Part shown: positions 33,948 through 43,039 of the stretch, one piece after another | How the letters are laid out: each line of letters starts with the position of its first letter | How positions within the stretch are numbered: the first letter of the stretch is position 1 | Assembly (NCBI GenBank): GCA_016704565.1 | Contig: JADIZV010000001.1 | Location: 744,001-808,000, forward strand | From: Candidatus Phosphoribacter baldrii | GTDB taxonomy: Bacteria > Actinomycetota > Actinomycetes > Actinomycetales > Dermatophilaceae | Length of the DNA: 64,000 nt | Reading direction: 5' to 3' | Program-made: the position numbers and the translations under genes | The notes under the pieces: model-generated | Database searches by the model: none | What the model was told of the DNA's origin: nothing | The model's input: the letters and a program-made list of their open reading frames with translations, nothing else

Positions 33948-35039
33948 GTGTCTGCGCTGACGTTGCTCGCCGCCCCGCTTGTGGTTGCCGGGGTGCTCGC
34001 CGTCAGTGGCGTGGCCAAGCTCGGAGATGTCAGCGAGGGAGTCCGCGGGCTGCGCGAGCTGCAGGTGCCTGACTGGCTGGTCCGCGACGGGGTGGCCCGG
34101 GCGCACCCGATCGCCGAGATCGTCATCGGGTTAGGCCTGGTGCTGCTGCCCACGCCGTGGCGGACGGTCGCGGCGGTTGCGGCATTGGGATTGCTCGCGG
34201 CATACACAGTGTTGGTGCTGGCCGCGCTCCGACGGGCGCGGGAGGTCCGCTGCAACTGTTTCGGGCGACGCAGCGAGGTGGTCAACCGGGCGACCGCCGT
34301 CCGTAACCTCGCCCTGCTTGCCCTCGCCCTCGCCGCGCTCGTGGACTGCCGGGAGGCGTCGGCGCCGGTGGTGCGGGTGTTCAGCGGGCTGGACCCGTTG
34401 GCGTGGACCGCGATCCTGGCCGTCACCGCCGGGGTGGGCTGGCTGATCGGCCGAGGGTATGCCGCTCCGGCACCTGCTGCGGCGGCGGCCGGTCCGGCGG
34501 CTGCCGCGGCGGGTCTTGGCGGGTCGTTCGACGGGAGGGCGGAGAGGGACGAAGCGGACGAGGCGGACGAGTGGGTCGAGGACGAAGGTCGGCTGCCGAT
34601 CCCGGCCGAGACGTTGCGTTCCGCTGACGGGACGACCACCACGTTGGCTGAGTTGGTGACCGAGCGGGCTGCGGTCCTGTTGTTCCTCGAGCCGACCTGC
34701 GGGTCGTGCGCTCGGCTGCTTAACGACCTGAGCGCGTGGCGTCGGGTGATGCCCGAGATCCGCATCGTGACGGTCCGCGCGGTGCCCGATCCCGCAGCTC
34801 ACCTGGGCCATCGGCATGGGCCGCCACCGACCGATGGGACGGGCGAGCCGTTCCCGACCAGTCCGGGTGGGTATTGGGCGGAGGCTTCGATCACCGGCTC
34901 GTTCGGTACGAACGGTTTCACGCCCTGGGCGGTGCTGCTGGGTGCGGACGGTTTAGTGGCAGGTGGACCGGTCGCGGGCTCGGTGGCGGTGCGGGCGTTC
35001 TTGGCCGAAGTGCTCACGCACCTAGCCGGCAGCGCCTGA
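33948..35039 (+). CDS. MauE/DoxX-like redox membrane protein fused to a thioredoxin-like domain
   Basis: 363 residues. The N-terminal about 170 residues have four or five membrane segments with a CNCFG motif typical of MauE-type disulfide carriers. An Ala-rich and acidic linker follows (about 165-210). The C-terminal domain is thioredoxin-like, with EPTCGSCARLL holding the CxxC pair. MauE proteins pass electrons to extracytoplasmic thiol proteins; a fused thioredoxin domain would make the relay one polypeptide. The GTG start is 6 nt after TAAGGT (33936-33941), so leaderless. Confidence 0.78.
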   Translation: MSALTLLAAPLVVAGVLAVSGVAKLGDVSEGVRGLRELQVPDWLVRDGVARAHPIAEIVIGLGLVLLPTPWRTVAAVAALGLLAAYTVLVLAALRRAREVRCNCFGRRSEVVNRATAVRNLALLALALAALVDCREASAPVVRVFSGLDPLAWTAILAVTAGVGWLIGRGYAAPAPAAAAAGPAAAAAGLGGSFDGRAERDEADEADEWVEDEGRLPIPAETLRSADGTTTTLAELVTERAAVLLFLEPTCGSCARLLNDLSAWRRVMPEIRIVTVRAVPDPAAHLGHRHGPPPTDGTGEPFPTSPGGYWAEASITGSFGTNGFTPWAVLLGADGLVAGGPVAGSVAVRAFLAEVLTHLAGSA

Positions 35040-35110
35040 CTCGGGTCCGCAGGATTTGGGTCAGGAGCGGTGCCGCTGGCGCGCGGGCTTGTCGGACCGA
35101 TGAGCCCGCT

Positions 35111-35305
35111 CGAAAACCCCTGCCGCTGTGAGGAAATCAGGGCGGATCCGGGCCGGGACGGCATACAACACCGGCGGCTGTGAGGAATTCGGGGCCGCAG
35201 GGCACCCCGGGACCGGAAACCACCGGCGGGTGTGAGGAAGTCAGGCGGGGCAGGGGGTGCTGCCCGGAAGACACCGGCGAGTGTGAGGTTTTCGGTGAAG
35301 GCCCG
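35111..35305. repeat. 52-bp-period tandem repeat, array A (four copies)
   Basis: The core TGTGAGGAA starts at 35127, 35179 and 35231, and TGTGAGGTT at 35282, giving steps of 52, 52 and 51. The same core and step recur at 54407-54534. The last copy differs (TGTGAGGTTTTCGG). No reading frame covers it. Confidence 0.75.
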
Positions 35306-35328
35306 GACGGGAGCAAAGCCAACGCAAA

Positions 35329-35379
35329 CGGATCGAGGTATTCGGCCATCGGGTGATGATGGCCGAATACCTCGATCCG
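35329..35379. terminator. 22-bp perfect hairpin between convergent genes, copy 2 of the family
   Basis: Arms 35329-35350 and 35358-35379 with a 7-nt loop. It lies between the plus-strand MauE gene and minus-strand rplI and is a strong bidirectional terminator candidate. Together with array A it fills most of 35040-35531; nothing else is seen there. Confidence 0.7.
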
Positions 35380-35531
35380 GCAGAACAACGGTAGAACAGA
35401 ACAACGGCAGAAGATCGGCCCAAACACGCCATCACCACGGCCAACAGCGGCCCAACCACGCACCACGGCCAACAGCGCCGGGTGGACGAAGCGGGCCCAA
35501 CAGGTCGACGCAGCAACGCCGACCGACGAGA

Positions 35532-35978
35532 TCAGGCCTTGACGACCTCGAAGGCGAGCTTGGCCTGCACCTCGGGGTGCAGCCGGACCAGCGCGACATA
35601 GGCACCGACGGTCTTGATGTGACCGGGCACCTCGATCTTGCGCTTGTCCAGCTCGGGCCCGCCGGCCTTGGCGACGGCCGCGGCCAGGTCCGACCCGCTC
35701 ACCGCGCCGAACAGGCGGCCGGAGTTGCCGGCCTTCGCCGACAGCGTGACCGACGTGCCCTCAAGCTTGGCCTTGACGGCCTTGGCGTCGTCGAGCGACT
35801 TGATCGCCCGGCTTTCGCGGGCCTTGGTGATCGAGTCGACCTGCTTCTGCCCGCCCGCCGTCCACGCAGTGGCCAGCTTGCGGGGGAACAGGTAGTTGCG
35901 GGCGTAGCCGTCCTTGACGTCGAGGACGTCGCCGGCGGCGCCGAGACCGCTCACCTCATGCGTGAGGATGACCTTCAT
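35532..35978 (-). CDS. rplI: 50S ribosomal protein L9
   Basis: 148 residues beginning MKVILTHEVSGLGAAGDVLD and continuing DGYARNYLFPR, the canonical L9 start. L9 binds 23S rRNA with its N-terminal domain. AAGGAG precedes the ATG. Normal length. Last of the conserved rpsF-ssb-rpsR-rplI cluster. Confidence 0.97.
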   Translation of the reverse strand: MKVILTHEVSGLGAAGDVLDVKDGYARNYLFPRKLATAWTAGGQKQVDSITKARESRAIKSLDDAKAVKAKLEGTSVTLSAKAGNSGRLFGAVSGSDLAAAVAKAGGPELDKRKIEVPGHIKTVGAYVALVRLHPEVQAKLAFEVVKA

Positions 35979-36039
35979 CTGTGGCTCCTTGGGAAGTTTC
36001 TCGGTATGCCGTGTGGCCGGGTTCGCGCGTGCGAGCCGG

Positions 36040-36282
36040 TCAGCGGGCCGACGACGAGTAGGGCAGGAGCGCCATCTCGCGGGCGTTCTTCACCGCGTTG
36101 GCGATCTGCCGCTGCTCCTGGACCGAGACTCCGGTCACCCGGCGAGCGCGGATCTTCCCGCGGTCGGAGATGAACTTGCGCAGCAGCGCTGCGTCCTTGT
36201 AGTCGATGTTCTCGACCTTGGCGGCCTTGAGCGGGTTGGCCTTCTTCTTCCCGGGCTTGATCCGCGGCGGGGGCTTGGGCAT
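36040..36282 (-). CDS. rpsR: 30S ribosomal protein S18
   Basis: 80 residues; NIDYKDAALLRKFISDRGKI and VTGVSVQEQRQIANAVKNAR are the S18 signatures. It has no cysteines, so it is the zinc-independent form. AGGAG lies upstream of the ATG. It sits between ssb and rplI as usual and binds S6 in the small subunit. Confidence 0.97.
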   Translation of the reverse strand: MPKPPPRIKPGKKKANPLKAAKVENIDYKDAALLRKFISDRGKIRARRVTGVSVQEQRQIANAVKNAREMALLPYSSSAR

Positions 36283-36389
36283 TTCTGTGGTTCTCCTCGT
36301 GTGCTATGTCGAAAAAGTCTGGGTGAGTGAGGGATTCGCGGACCGCTCAGGTGCCTGACACCAGGCCCGATGACGCCGCGAACACCCGA

Positions 36390-36998
36390 TCAGAACGGAG
36401 GCTCGTCGTAGCTAGGGGCCGAGCCCCAGCCACTCTGACCGCCCTGCGGACCACCGGAGCCGGAGCCACCCTGGCCACCGCCACCGGGACCGCCGTAGCC
36501 GCCACCGCTGCCGCCACCGCCGGCAGGCCCACCGTGACCCCCACCCGACGGGCCGGTCGCCCACGGGTCGGTGTCGGCGGCATACCCGCCCTGGCCGGAA
36601 CCGGAGGAGCCGAAGCCGCCCCCACCGGACCCACGCTGGGTCTTGGTGACCTTGGCCGAGGCGTAGCGCAGCGACGGGCCGACCTCGTCGACGTCCATCT
36701 CGATGACCGTGCGCTTCTCGCCTTCCTTGGTCTCGTAGGAACGGCTCTTGAGCCGACCCGTGACGATGACCCGGGTGCCGCGTTGCAGCGATTCGGCAAC
36801 GTTCTCGGCCGCGTCGCGCCAGACCGAGCAACGCATGAACAGGGTCTCCCCGTCCTTCCATTCGTTGCTCTGGCGGTCGAAAGCGCGCGGGGTCGAGGCG
36901 ACGGTGAAGTTCGCGACGGCGGCGCCGGACGGGGTGAACCGCAGCTCGGGGTCACCCGTGACGTTCCCGACGATGGTGATGACGGTGTCGCCAGCCAT
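36390..36998 (-). CDS. ssb: Single-stranded DNA-binding protein
   Basis: 202 residues. The OB fold spans about residues 1-115 (GNVTGDPELRFTPSGAAVAN). A Gly/Ser-rich linker follows, and the acidic tip YDEPPF that recruits partner proteins ends the chain. Length and linker are normal for actinobacterial SSB. AGAGAGGT precedes the ATG. One GTATGCCG copy lies in the variable linker. Forms tetramers on single-stranded DNA at forks. Confidence 0.97.
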   Translation of the reverse strand: MAGDTVITIVGNVTGDPELRFTPSGAAVANFTVASTPRAFDRQSNEWKDGETLFMRCSVWRDAAENVAESLQRGTRVIVTGRLKSRSYETKEGEKRTVIEMDVDEVGPSLRYASAKVTKTQRGSGGGGFGSSGSGQGGYAADTDPWATGPSGGGHGGPAGGGGSGGGYGGPGGGGQGGSGSGGPQGGQSGWGSAPSYDEPPF

Positions 36999-37039
36999 GT
37001 GCTACCTCTCTCGTGCCTGCTAGAGACGGGCCGGCCGGC

Positions 37040-37327
37040 TCAGGCGCCTGGGCGCAGGAGCTTGGTCCGCATGACCACCTCGTTGAGGTTGAGCTGGCGG
37101 TCCAGCTCAAGAGCCGTGGCCGGCTCGGCGGTCATCTGGACGACGGCGTAGATGCCCTCGGACTTCTTCTTGATGTCGTAGGCGAGGCGGCGACGGCCCC
37201 AGATGTCGACGGAGTCGATCTTCCCGCCGTCCTTCTTGACGACGGCAAGCAGCTTGTCCAGCGACGGAGCGACCGTGCGGTCGTCGAGCTCGGGGTCGAG
37301 GATGACCATGAGTTCGTACTGACGCAT
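37040..37327 (-). CDS. rpsF: 30S ribosomal protein S6
   Basis: 95 residues from the ATG at 37327, preferred over an in-frame GTG at 37339 because GAGGAGGT lies 11 nt before the ATG and S6 normally starts MRQYELMVIL. The WGRRRLAYDIKKKSEGIYAV segment is typical. First gene of the ribosomal cluster. A perfect TTATCCACA DnaA box lies 115 bp upstream (37442-37450). Confidence 0.97.
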   Translation of the reverse strand: MRQYELMVILDPELDDRTVAPSLDKLLAVVKKDGGKIDSVDIWGRRRLAYDIKKKSEGIYAVVQMTAEPATALELDRQLNLNEVVMRTKLLRPGA

Positions 37328-37441
37328 GCGTTGACCCACCTCCTCTGGTCTTTACGGTCACGGTCTCTCCGTGACAGGAGGGTTGCATGTGTCCGCGCCT
37401 CGGCACCGATCCTGCCTCATCGCACCACAGGGGGTGAGAAG

Positions 37442-37450
37442 TTATCCACA
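37442..37450 (+). promoter_or_regulatory. DnaA box upstream of rpsF
   Basis: TTATCCACA matches the classical DnaA-binding nonamer exactly. It lies in the rpsF upstream region next to a GTATGCCG copy. Binding is not shown by sequence alone. Confidence 0.4.
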
Positions 37451-37515
37451 GGAGGTATGCCGCAGGCGAACCGTCCTAGGCTACGGCACCGCCGCAAGGG
37501 CCACCTAATCGCCGG

Positions 37516-38922
37516 TCAGGTGACCCGGACGAGCAGCGCGTCGGGGGCATCGGTCAACGGTCCGGCCAGCGGATCGGTCTCCGCGGGAGACACGACGCGG
37601 GGCATCCGGTCGCGGGCCAGCCACCAGGTCTGCAGGACCAACCACCCGATCGCCAGCAACCGCAACAGGAGGAACAGCAGATACCAGCCGGACGGCATAC
37701 CGCGATCGGGGACCGTGCTCCCCGCGAGGTAGAGCCATACCGCCCCGAAGTGCAGCGCTTCGGCCCCCGCCCAGACGAGGTGATCACGCCAGCGCAGCCC
37801 GACGAGCGCCACGAGCGGCACGAGCCAGAGCGAGGCCTGGACCGGGAAAGACTTCCCGGTCACCAGGACGATCGCCACCATGACGAGGGCGACCTCGGCG
37901 ACGCCAGGGCGCCGTTCACCCGCCCACGCGAACCAGGCCCCGACGAGGACCGCCACCAGCCAGCCCGCGACGGCCAACAGGCTCAGCAGACCCGGGGCGA
38001 TCGGGTCGGGGAAGGTGAAGCCGAGCGACTGCGCCGCGTCCGGCCTGGACAGCTGCCCAAGCACCCAGGGCGATCCGAAGCCGGCCTCGGCCCTCAACCA
38101 GGTCGAGTAGGCCAGCATGGCGCCGACGGGGTTCCCCGCAGCCAGCACCGCCGCCACGGCCGCGAAGGTCACGATGGCCGAACCCACCACCGGCAGCACC
38201 GTGCGCCCACGGCCCGCGCGCAGCGCGACCAGCGCGATGGCGAGGATGAACAGCACCGGATAGGTCCGCGCCGAGATCGCCAGGCCGAGCAGGATCCCGC
38301 TGACAACTGGCCGAGACCTCGACCAGGCCAACAGCCCGGCCGCGGCCAGCATCACTCCGACGAGGTCCGGCGAGAGCACCGCGGTGAGGGCGACGACCGG
38401 TGAGAGGGCCACGTGGGCCGCGCGCAACGGCATACGCCGCGTCGAGGCGGCCGTGAACCAGACGGTGAGGGCAAGCAGCACCGCGATGAGGACGGCCCAC
38501 ACGCCGAAGAAGAACCGGGCCCGCGCGGCCGCCGACCCGTCCGGCACGAGCCCACCCGTGGCGGCCAACAGCAGCGCGGTGAGCGGCGGGTGCGCCGGCG
38601 TTGGCGCGTCGGGGCCACCGACGAGGAACGCGCCGAGCCCCGCCCCGAGGTTCTGGTCGGTGAAGGTCGCCGGAAGGTCGGAGAAGCACATGTGGAAGAA
38701 CTGATCGGGGCTGCTCCAGCCCGCGTCGACACAGTGCCCGCGCAGCGCGACCGACAGCGCCATCGGCACGGTCGACGCCGCGACCAGCCCCGCGGCCAGG
38801 CGACGCCACCCGCGAGCCAGCGGGACGGCATACCGGCCCAGCGGCCCCCCAGCCACGGCGCTCGCCGAGCGCGCGACGGGGTCCTCCCGGGTGGGGACAA
38901 CGATGCGGTCCGGTGCGCTCAC
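37516..38922 (-). CDS. Polyprenyl-phosphate-dependent glycosyltransferase-like membrane protein (GT87/DUF2029 type)
   Basis: 468 residues from the GTG at 38922, chosen because TACCCT lies 7 nt upstream; a longer frame starts at 38943. About ten to twelve membrane segments, with an extracytoplasmic first loop (SPDQFFHMCFSDLPATF) and GLAISARTYPVLF as in GT-C-type mannosyltransferases. In Mycobacterium the protein at this position between ponA and rpsF is of the same kind. Substrate unknown; a cell-envelope glycan is likely. Confidence 0.75.
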   Translation of the reverse strand: MSAPDRIVVPTREDPVARSASAVAGGPLGRYAVPLARGWRRLAAGLVAASTVPMALSVALRGHCVDAGWSSPDQFFHMCFSDLPATFTDQNLGAGLGAFLVGGPDAPTPAHPPLTALLLAATGGLVPDGSAAARARFFFGVWAVLIAVLLALTVWFTAASTRRMPLRAAHVALSPVVALTAVLSPDLVGVMLAAAGLLAWSRSRPVVSGILLGLAISARTYPVLFILAIALVALRAGRGRTVLPVVGSAIVTFAAVAAVLAAGNPVGAMLAYSTWLRAEAGFGSPWVLGQLSRPDAAQSLGFTFPDPIAPGLLSLLAVAGWLVAVLVGAWFAWAGERRPGVAEVALVMVAIVLVTGKSFPVQASLWLVPLVALVGLRWRDHLVWAGAEALHFGAVWLYLAGSTVPDRGMPSGWYLLFLLLRLLAIGWLVLQTWWLARDRMPRVVSPAETDPLAGPLTDAPDALLVRVT

Positions 38923-38929
38923 GCGACAC

Positions 38930-38935
38930 AGGGTA
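38930..38935 (-). promoter_or_regulatory. -10 element of the glycosyltransferase gene
   Basis: TACCCT on the minus strand, 7 nt before the GTG at 38922. The hexamer is part of a CGGCATACCCT copy of the repeated octamer, as it is before the DUF2277 gene (31276). Confidence 0.4.
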
Positions 38936-39000
38936 TGCCGCACGCCTGGGTATGCCGGGTGGTTGGGGTGGGCGCGAGTCGCCCTGTGCCGCCCGCGCCG

Positions 39001-41175
39001 CTAACCCTGGCCCGGTGGCGCCGTGGGTTTGGAGTTGGTCGGCCCGACGGTGTGCGTCGGTTTGGGGCCCGGGACGGTGACGGTCGGCCGGGTGGTGGGG
39101 CCGGGAACCGTCGGGATCGGGTCGGGCGTCGGAGTCGTGGTCGAGGTCCCGGTCGGGTCACTGGTCGCCGTCGCGGTCGAGGTGGGCGCCGCCGTCTTGA
39201 CCTTGTCGTCGCCGATGCCGGCGCGCTTGGGGAACTCAAGCTTCTCCTCGCCGGTGAGGGCGCCCTTCATGTAGTCGATCCAGATGGTCAGGGGGAAGGA
39301 CCCACCAGACAACTCATCGATGCCGCCGATGTCCGACAGCGGTTGCGGCACGCCGTTGACGTCCTTGAACATCGCGACGGAGGCCTGCAGTTGCGGGGTG
39401 AAGCCGCTGAACCACACCGACTTGCTGTCTTCGGACGTGCCGGTCTTGCCGGCGACCGGGCGGCCGACCTGGCTGGCCCGCGCGCCCGTGCCGCCCGCGG
39501 CGGTGACCTGCGCCATGGCGTCGATGACGTCGGCGGCCACCTCTTTGGAGACGGCGTCAACAACGTTGGGCACGGCCGTGTAGGTGACGTCGATGGCGTT
39601 CGAGGTGACCTGCTTGATGAGGTAAGGGGTGGCCCGGCGGCCTTGCGCCGCAATGGTCGCGTAGCCGTTGGCCATGTCAATGATGTGCGGCGAGGCCGTG
39701 CCCAACGTGTTGGTCGGATCAATCCCGAGCCCGAGCGTGGACTCCGGTATGCCGGCCGCGATCGCCGCCGCCTTCGTCGAGGCTGGTCCGATCTTGAGGT
39801 TGAGCCGGACGAACGCGGTGTTGACCGAGGACGCGGTGGCCTTGCGCAGGTCGATCTGGCCGTAGGAGCGACCGCCGGCGTTGCGCACGGTGAAGTTGCC
39901 CAGGGCAGGATCCTTGAGCGGGCTGCCGCCGTCGATGAGGGTTTTGGTGGAGATGCCCTGCTGGAGCGCCGCGATGAGGGTGAACGGCTTGAAGTTGGAC
40001 CCGCCCTGAATCACCGCATCGGTCGCCGCCGAAAACTGGCGGGCCTGATAGTCGGCCCCGCCATAGAGGGCCACGACGGCGCCGTCGCCGGGACGGATGG
40101 AGACCAGACCGGCATACACGTCCTTGACGGCGCCGGTCTTGGGGAAGTTCTTGGCCACCGAGTCTTGAGCGGCCTTCTGGGCCTTGGCGCTGATCGTCGT
40201 GGTGATCCGCAGGCCACCGCGGTCGATGTCGTCGTCGGAGAGCTTGAGCTTGGTGACGAGTTCTTGGCGAACGGCGGCGACGATGTAGCCGGTCGGGCCA
40301 GACAGCGCCCGCGAAGGTGCCTTGGCCGAGATGGCCGGCAGGGTGGTCAACGGAGCCCGGTCGGACGCGGACAACCACCCCATCGACACCATGCCGTCCA
40401 GCACATAGCCGAAGCGGTTGCTGAGGTTGGTCTGCTGCTTGGCGCCCAGGGCCGGGTCATACAGGCTGGGGGCGTTCATGACACTGGCCAGGACCGCCGA
40501 CTCGGCGACCGTGAGCTGGCTGACGTCCTTGCCGAAGTAGGCCTTGGCGGCGGTTTTGACGCCATACGCACCGCGCCCGAAATAGATCGTGTTGAGGTAG
40601 CCCTCAAGGATCTGGTCCTTGGTCAGGTCGCGGTCGATCTTGATCGAGATGACCATCTCGCGCAGCTTGCGGTCCAGGGTGCGGTCCTGGGTGAGGAAGT
40701 AGTTCTTGACATATTGCTGGGTGATCGTCGACCCGCCGCCCTGGACGTCGGCGCCTCGCACGGCCTGCCACACCGAGCGGGCGATGCCGCCTGGGGAGAC
40801 CCCGGAGTTGGTGTAGAAGTCGCGGTCCTCGGCGGCGATGACCGCCTGTTGCAGGTGCGTGGGGATGCTGGCCAGGGGAATCGACTCCCGGTCGAGCTCG
40901 GCAATGCGGGCCATCTCGGTCTTGCCGTCGTCGTAGTAGACGATCGAGGTCTGGGCATCGGCCAGGCCGTTGGCAACGTCGGGGACCTGAATAGTCGCGA
41001 ACGCGAAGACGACCGCGCCCAAGCCGAGGGCTCCCGCGCCGACGAACGTCCAGAGGATCCGCTTGATCCAGGTGCGACGAGGCGCGCGCCACCACGGCCG
41101 CTTGGCGGTGGCTCCGCGCACCTGGGCCCGCGTGAGCGCGGCCCGGGCTCGCGGACGCGTGGGGTCGTGGCTCAC
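39001..41175 (-). CDS. ponA: Bifunctional penicillin-binding protein (GT51 transglycosylase/transpeptidase)
   Basis: 724 residues from the GTG at 41175, which has GGAAGG 9 nt upstream; an ATG at 41199 is the alternative. A cytoplasmic Arg-rich head precedes one membrane segment (about 40-62). The GT51 domain carries AAEDRDFYTNSGVSPGG (catalytic Glu) and GGGSTITQQYVKN. The transpeptidase has the SxxK Ser in GGSNFKPF (about 392) and KTGTSED (about 575). The C-terminus is a Thr/Pro-rich tail. It polymerises and cross-links peptidoglycan outside the membrane. Gene order matches ponA1 of mycobacteria. Confidence 0.93.
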   Translation of the reverse strand: MSHDPTRPRARAALTRAQVRGATAKRPWWRAPRRTWIKRILWTFVGAGALGLGAVVFAFATIQVPDVANGLADAQTSIVYYDDGKTEMARIAELDRESIPLASIPTHLQQAVIAAEDRDFYTNSGVSPGGIARSVWQAVRGADVQGGGSTITQQYVKNYFLTQDRTLDRKLREMVISIKIDRDLTKDQILEGYLNTIYFGRGAYGVKTAAKAYFGKDVSQLTVAESAVLASVMNAPSLYDPALGAKQQTNLSNRFGYVLDGMVSMGWLSASDRAPLTTLPAISAKAPSRALSGPTGYIVAAVRQELVTKLKLSDDDIDRGGLRITTTISAKAQKAAQDSVAKNFPKTGAVKDVYAGLVSIRPGDGAVVALYGGADYQARQFSAATDAVIQGGSNFKPFTLIAALQQGISTKTLIDGGSPLKDPALGNFTVRNAGGRSYGQIDLRKATASSVNTAFVRLNLKIGPASTKAAAIAAGIPESTLGLGIDPTNTLGTASPHIIDMANGYATIAAQGRRATPYLIKQVTSNAIDVTYTAVPNVVDAVSKEVAADVIDAMAQVTAAGGTGARASQVGRPVAGKTGTSEDSKSVWFSGFTPQLQASVAMFKDVNGVPQPLSDIGGIDELSGGSFPLTIWIDYMKGALTGEEKLEFPKRAGIGDDKVKTAAPTSTATATSDPTGTSTTTPTPDPIPTVPGPTTRPTVTVPGPKPTHTVGPTNSKPTAPPGQG

Positions 41176-41400
41176 AAGTGGGTGCCTTCCGGTGCTCATT
41201 CCGTCGCGGTGTCGTCGCCAGGGGACGGTCCAGGCGAGTCCCGCGATGGGTATTCCAGTATGAGCGCGTATGCCGCGCACCACCGAATCGGACAATCCGC
41301 TCGGGCACCAACTCTGGAATGATGTCCGCACGCGTTGTCGTGTGGTCACGGGTCCGGCAGGGGTCTCCCGACGCGATCGGCGCTCGGCGAGGAGACGCTG

Positions 41401-41892
41401 ATGTCCCAACCACCTACCCCGATCCGGTCCCGGTGGCTGGTGCCCGTCATCTCCGGTGTCGTCGGTGCAGTGTGCCTGCTGGTCGTCGTCCTGGCGTATG
41501 CCGCGTTCGTGGGGACTTTGACCGCGCGCAAGACGGTCGCCGCAACGCGCGCAACCGCAGGCGCTCCCTTGACTGCCGTGCCCGGCTCGTTCGGCTTCCC
41601 CGCCGTGACGTTGACCGGCCGACCCTGCGGCGTGAGCAGCCAGGCGGCCCACGGCCGTTACGCCGCGGGAAACGACGCCACCTCGTGCGAGTTTGCCTCG
41701 AACATCCAGATCAACTACGTGTCTCTGGAGAAGGCGCGCAATGGACAACCCCCCGCAACGGTCACCGCATACAACGCCAGGTCTGGGCAGGGCGTGACCT
41801 TGACGTGCACGGGCACCCAGCCGGTGACCTGCAGCGGACCCGACAACCTCATCGTCTACATCTACGGCGGCGAGGCGACGTTCACCAACTGA
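41401..41892 (+). CDS. Membrane-anchored secreted protein of unknown function
   Basis: 163 residues from the ATG at 41401, with GAGGAG 6 nt upstream. One N-terminal hydrophobic segment (VISGVVGAVCLLVVVLAYAAF) would anchor an about 125-residue external domain with four cysteines (PCGVSS, TSCEF, TLTCTG, VTCSG), probably two disulfides. No family recognised. An IS element is inserted 30 bp after the stop. Confidence 0.6.
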   Translation: MSQPPTPIRSRWLVPVISGVVGAVCLLVVVLAYAAFVGTLTARKTVAATRATAGAPLTAVPGSFGFPAVTLTGRPCGVSSQAAHGRYAAGNDATSCEFASNIQINYVSLEKARNGQPPATVTAYNARSGQGVTLTCTGTQPVTCSGPDNLIVYIYGGEATFTN

Positions 41893-41922
41893 GCAGAAGG
41901 GCACACTGCTAGCCTGCCGCTA

Positions 41923-42927
41923 GGGCCTGTTACGAAAGTGACAGGTGAGGTTAGGCGTGTCGTCTCGGACGAGGTGAGGCTCCCGGAGTAGCGCTGGTGG
42001 TGTCTAGTCCGCCGCACACAACGGGAGCCTCGATGCCCACCATAGACGCCGCCGTCCGCCACGACCTCACCGATGCTCAGTGGGCCCTGCTTGAGCCCTT
42101 GCTGCCGGTGTCGGCTCGGCGTGGTCGTCCTCGCCGGTGGCCGTTGCGGGGGCTGGTCGACGGGATCCGGCACCGGGTCCGTGTCGGCTGTCCTTGGCGC
42201 GATGTCCCGGACCGGTACGGCCCGTGGTGGCGGGTGTATGCACTGTTCGCGTGTTGGCAGGTGCTGGGGGTGTGGGATCGAGCGGAGGCCGCGCTACATG
42301 CCTGTGCCGACGCGAGTGGGAAGTTGTCGTGGCAGGTGTCGGTGGACTCCACGACCTCCAGGGCTCACGTTCATGCCGCTGGTGCCCGCCGAGACAGTGT
42401 GGATCGCGTTGCGGGAGAACCGGATCACCACGCGCTAGGTCGATCCCGGGGAGGGTGGGGCACCAAGACCCATGCTGCGGTGGACCAGCGTCGTGGCGTG
42501 TTGTCGTTCCTGCTGACTCCCGGCCAGGATGGCGACAGTCCCCAACTGGTCCCGGTCTTGGAGAAGATCCGTGTCCGCCGGGTTGGCCCCGGTCGTCCCC
42601 GCCGCCGTCCCGATCGTGTCTTGGCCGATAAGGCCTATTCCTCCAAGGCCAACCGGGCCTGGCTGCGTGCCCACCGGATCGCCGCGACGATCCCGGTTCC
42701 GGCCGACCAAGTCGGGCACCGACGGCGGCGAGGATCAGCCGGTGGCCGACCCCCGGCCTTCGACACCGACACCTACAAGGACCGGCACGCCGTCGAGTGC
42801 GGCTTCAACCACCTCAAACACCACCGCGGCTTCGCCACCCGCTACGACAAGCTCGCTGTCCGCTTCGCGGCAACCGTTCACATCGCCAGCATCAACCACT
42901 GGCTCAAGCGACTTTCGTAACAGGCCC
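41923..42927 (+). mobile_element. Complete IS5-family insertion sequence
   Basis: About 1,005 bp bounded by terminal inverted repeats (GGGCCTGTTACGAAAGT at the left, its complement at 42911-42927) and flanked by TA at 41921-41922 and 42928-42929, a likely 2-bp target duplication. It contains one intact transposase. It has no copy of the GTATGCCG octamer. Confidence 0.85.
42033..42920 (+). CDS. IS5-family DDE transposase
   Basis: 295 residues from the ATG at 42033 (an in-frame GTG lies 12 codons earlier). It starts with DLTDAQWALLEPLLPVSARR, the usual IS5 N-terminus. The DDE residues are in VSVDSTTSRAH, VLADKAYSSKANR and RHAVECGFNHLK. A single uninterrupted frame ends inside the right terminal repeat, so no programmed frameshift is needed. 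It looks active. Confidence 0.92.
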   Translation: MPTIDAAVRHDLTDAQWALLEPLLPVSARRGRPRRWPLRGLVDGIRHRVRVGCPWRDVPDRYGPWWRVYALFACWQVLGVWDRAEAALHACADASGKLSWQVSVDSTTSRAHVHAAGARRDSVDRVAGEPDHHALGRSRGGWGTKTHAAVDQRRGVLSFLLTPGQDGDSPQLVPVLEKIRVRRVGPGRPRRRPDRVLADKAYSSKANRAWLRAHRIAATIPVPADQVGHRRRRGSAGGRPPAFDTDTYKDRHAVECGFNHLKHHRGFATRYDKLAVRFAATVHIASINHWLKRLS

Positions 42928-43039
42928 TAACCGACAAAACGACCATCAGGGGGTCACGGGCGTGTCTGGATTTGAGGCGACGAGGTGACCCTCACGTTCG
43001 ATCCTGAACCGGCAGGCCTTCGAACGGAGGTGGTCCGCC

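Noticed and set aside
38413..41322. 969-codon plus-strand frame opposite the glycosyltransferase and ponA
   Set aside because: Shadow frame spanning two well-supported minus-strand genes.
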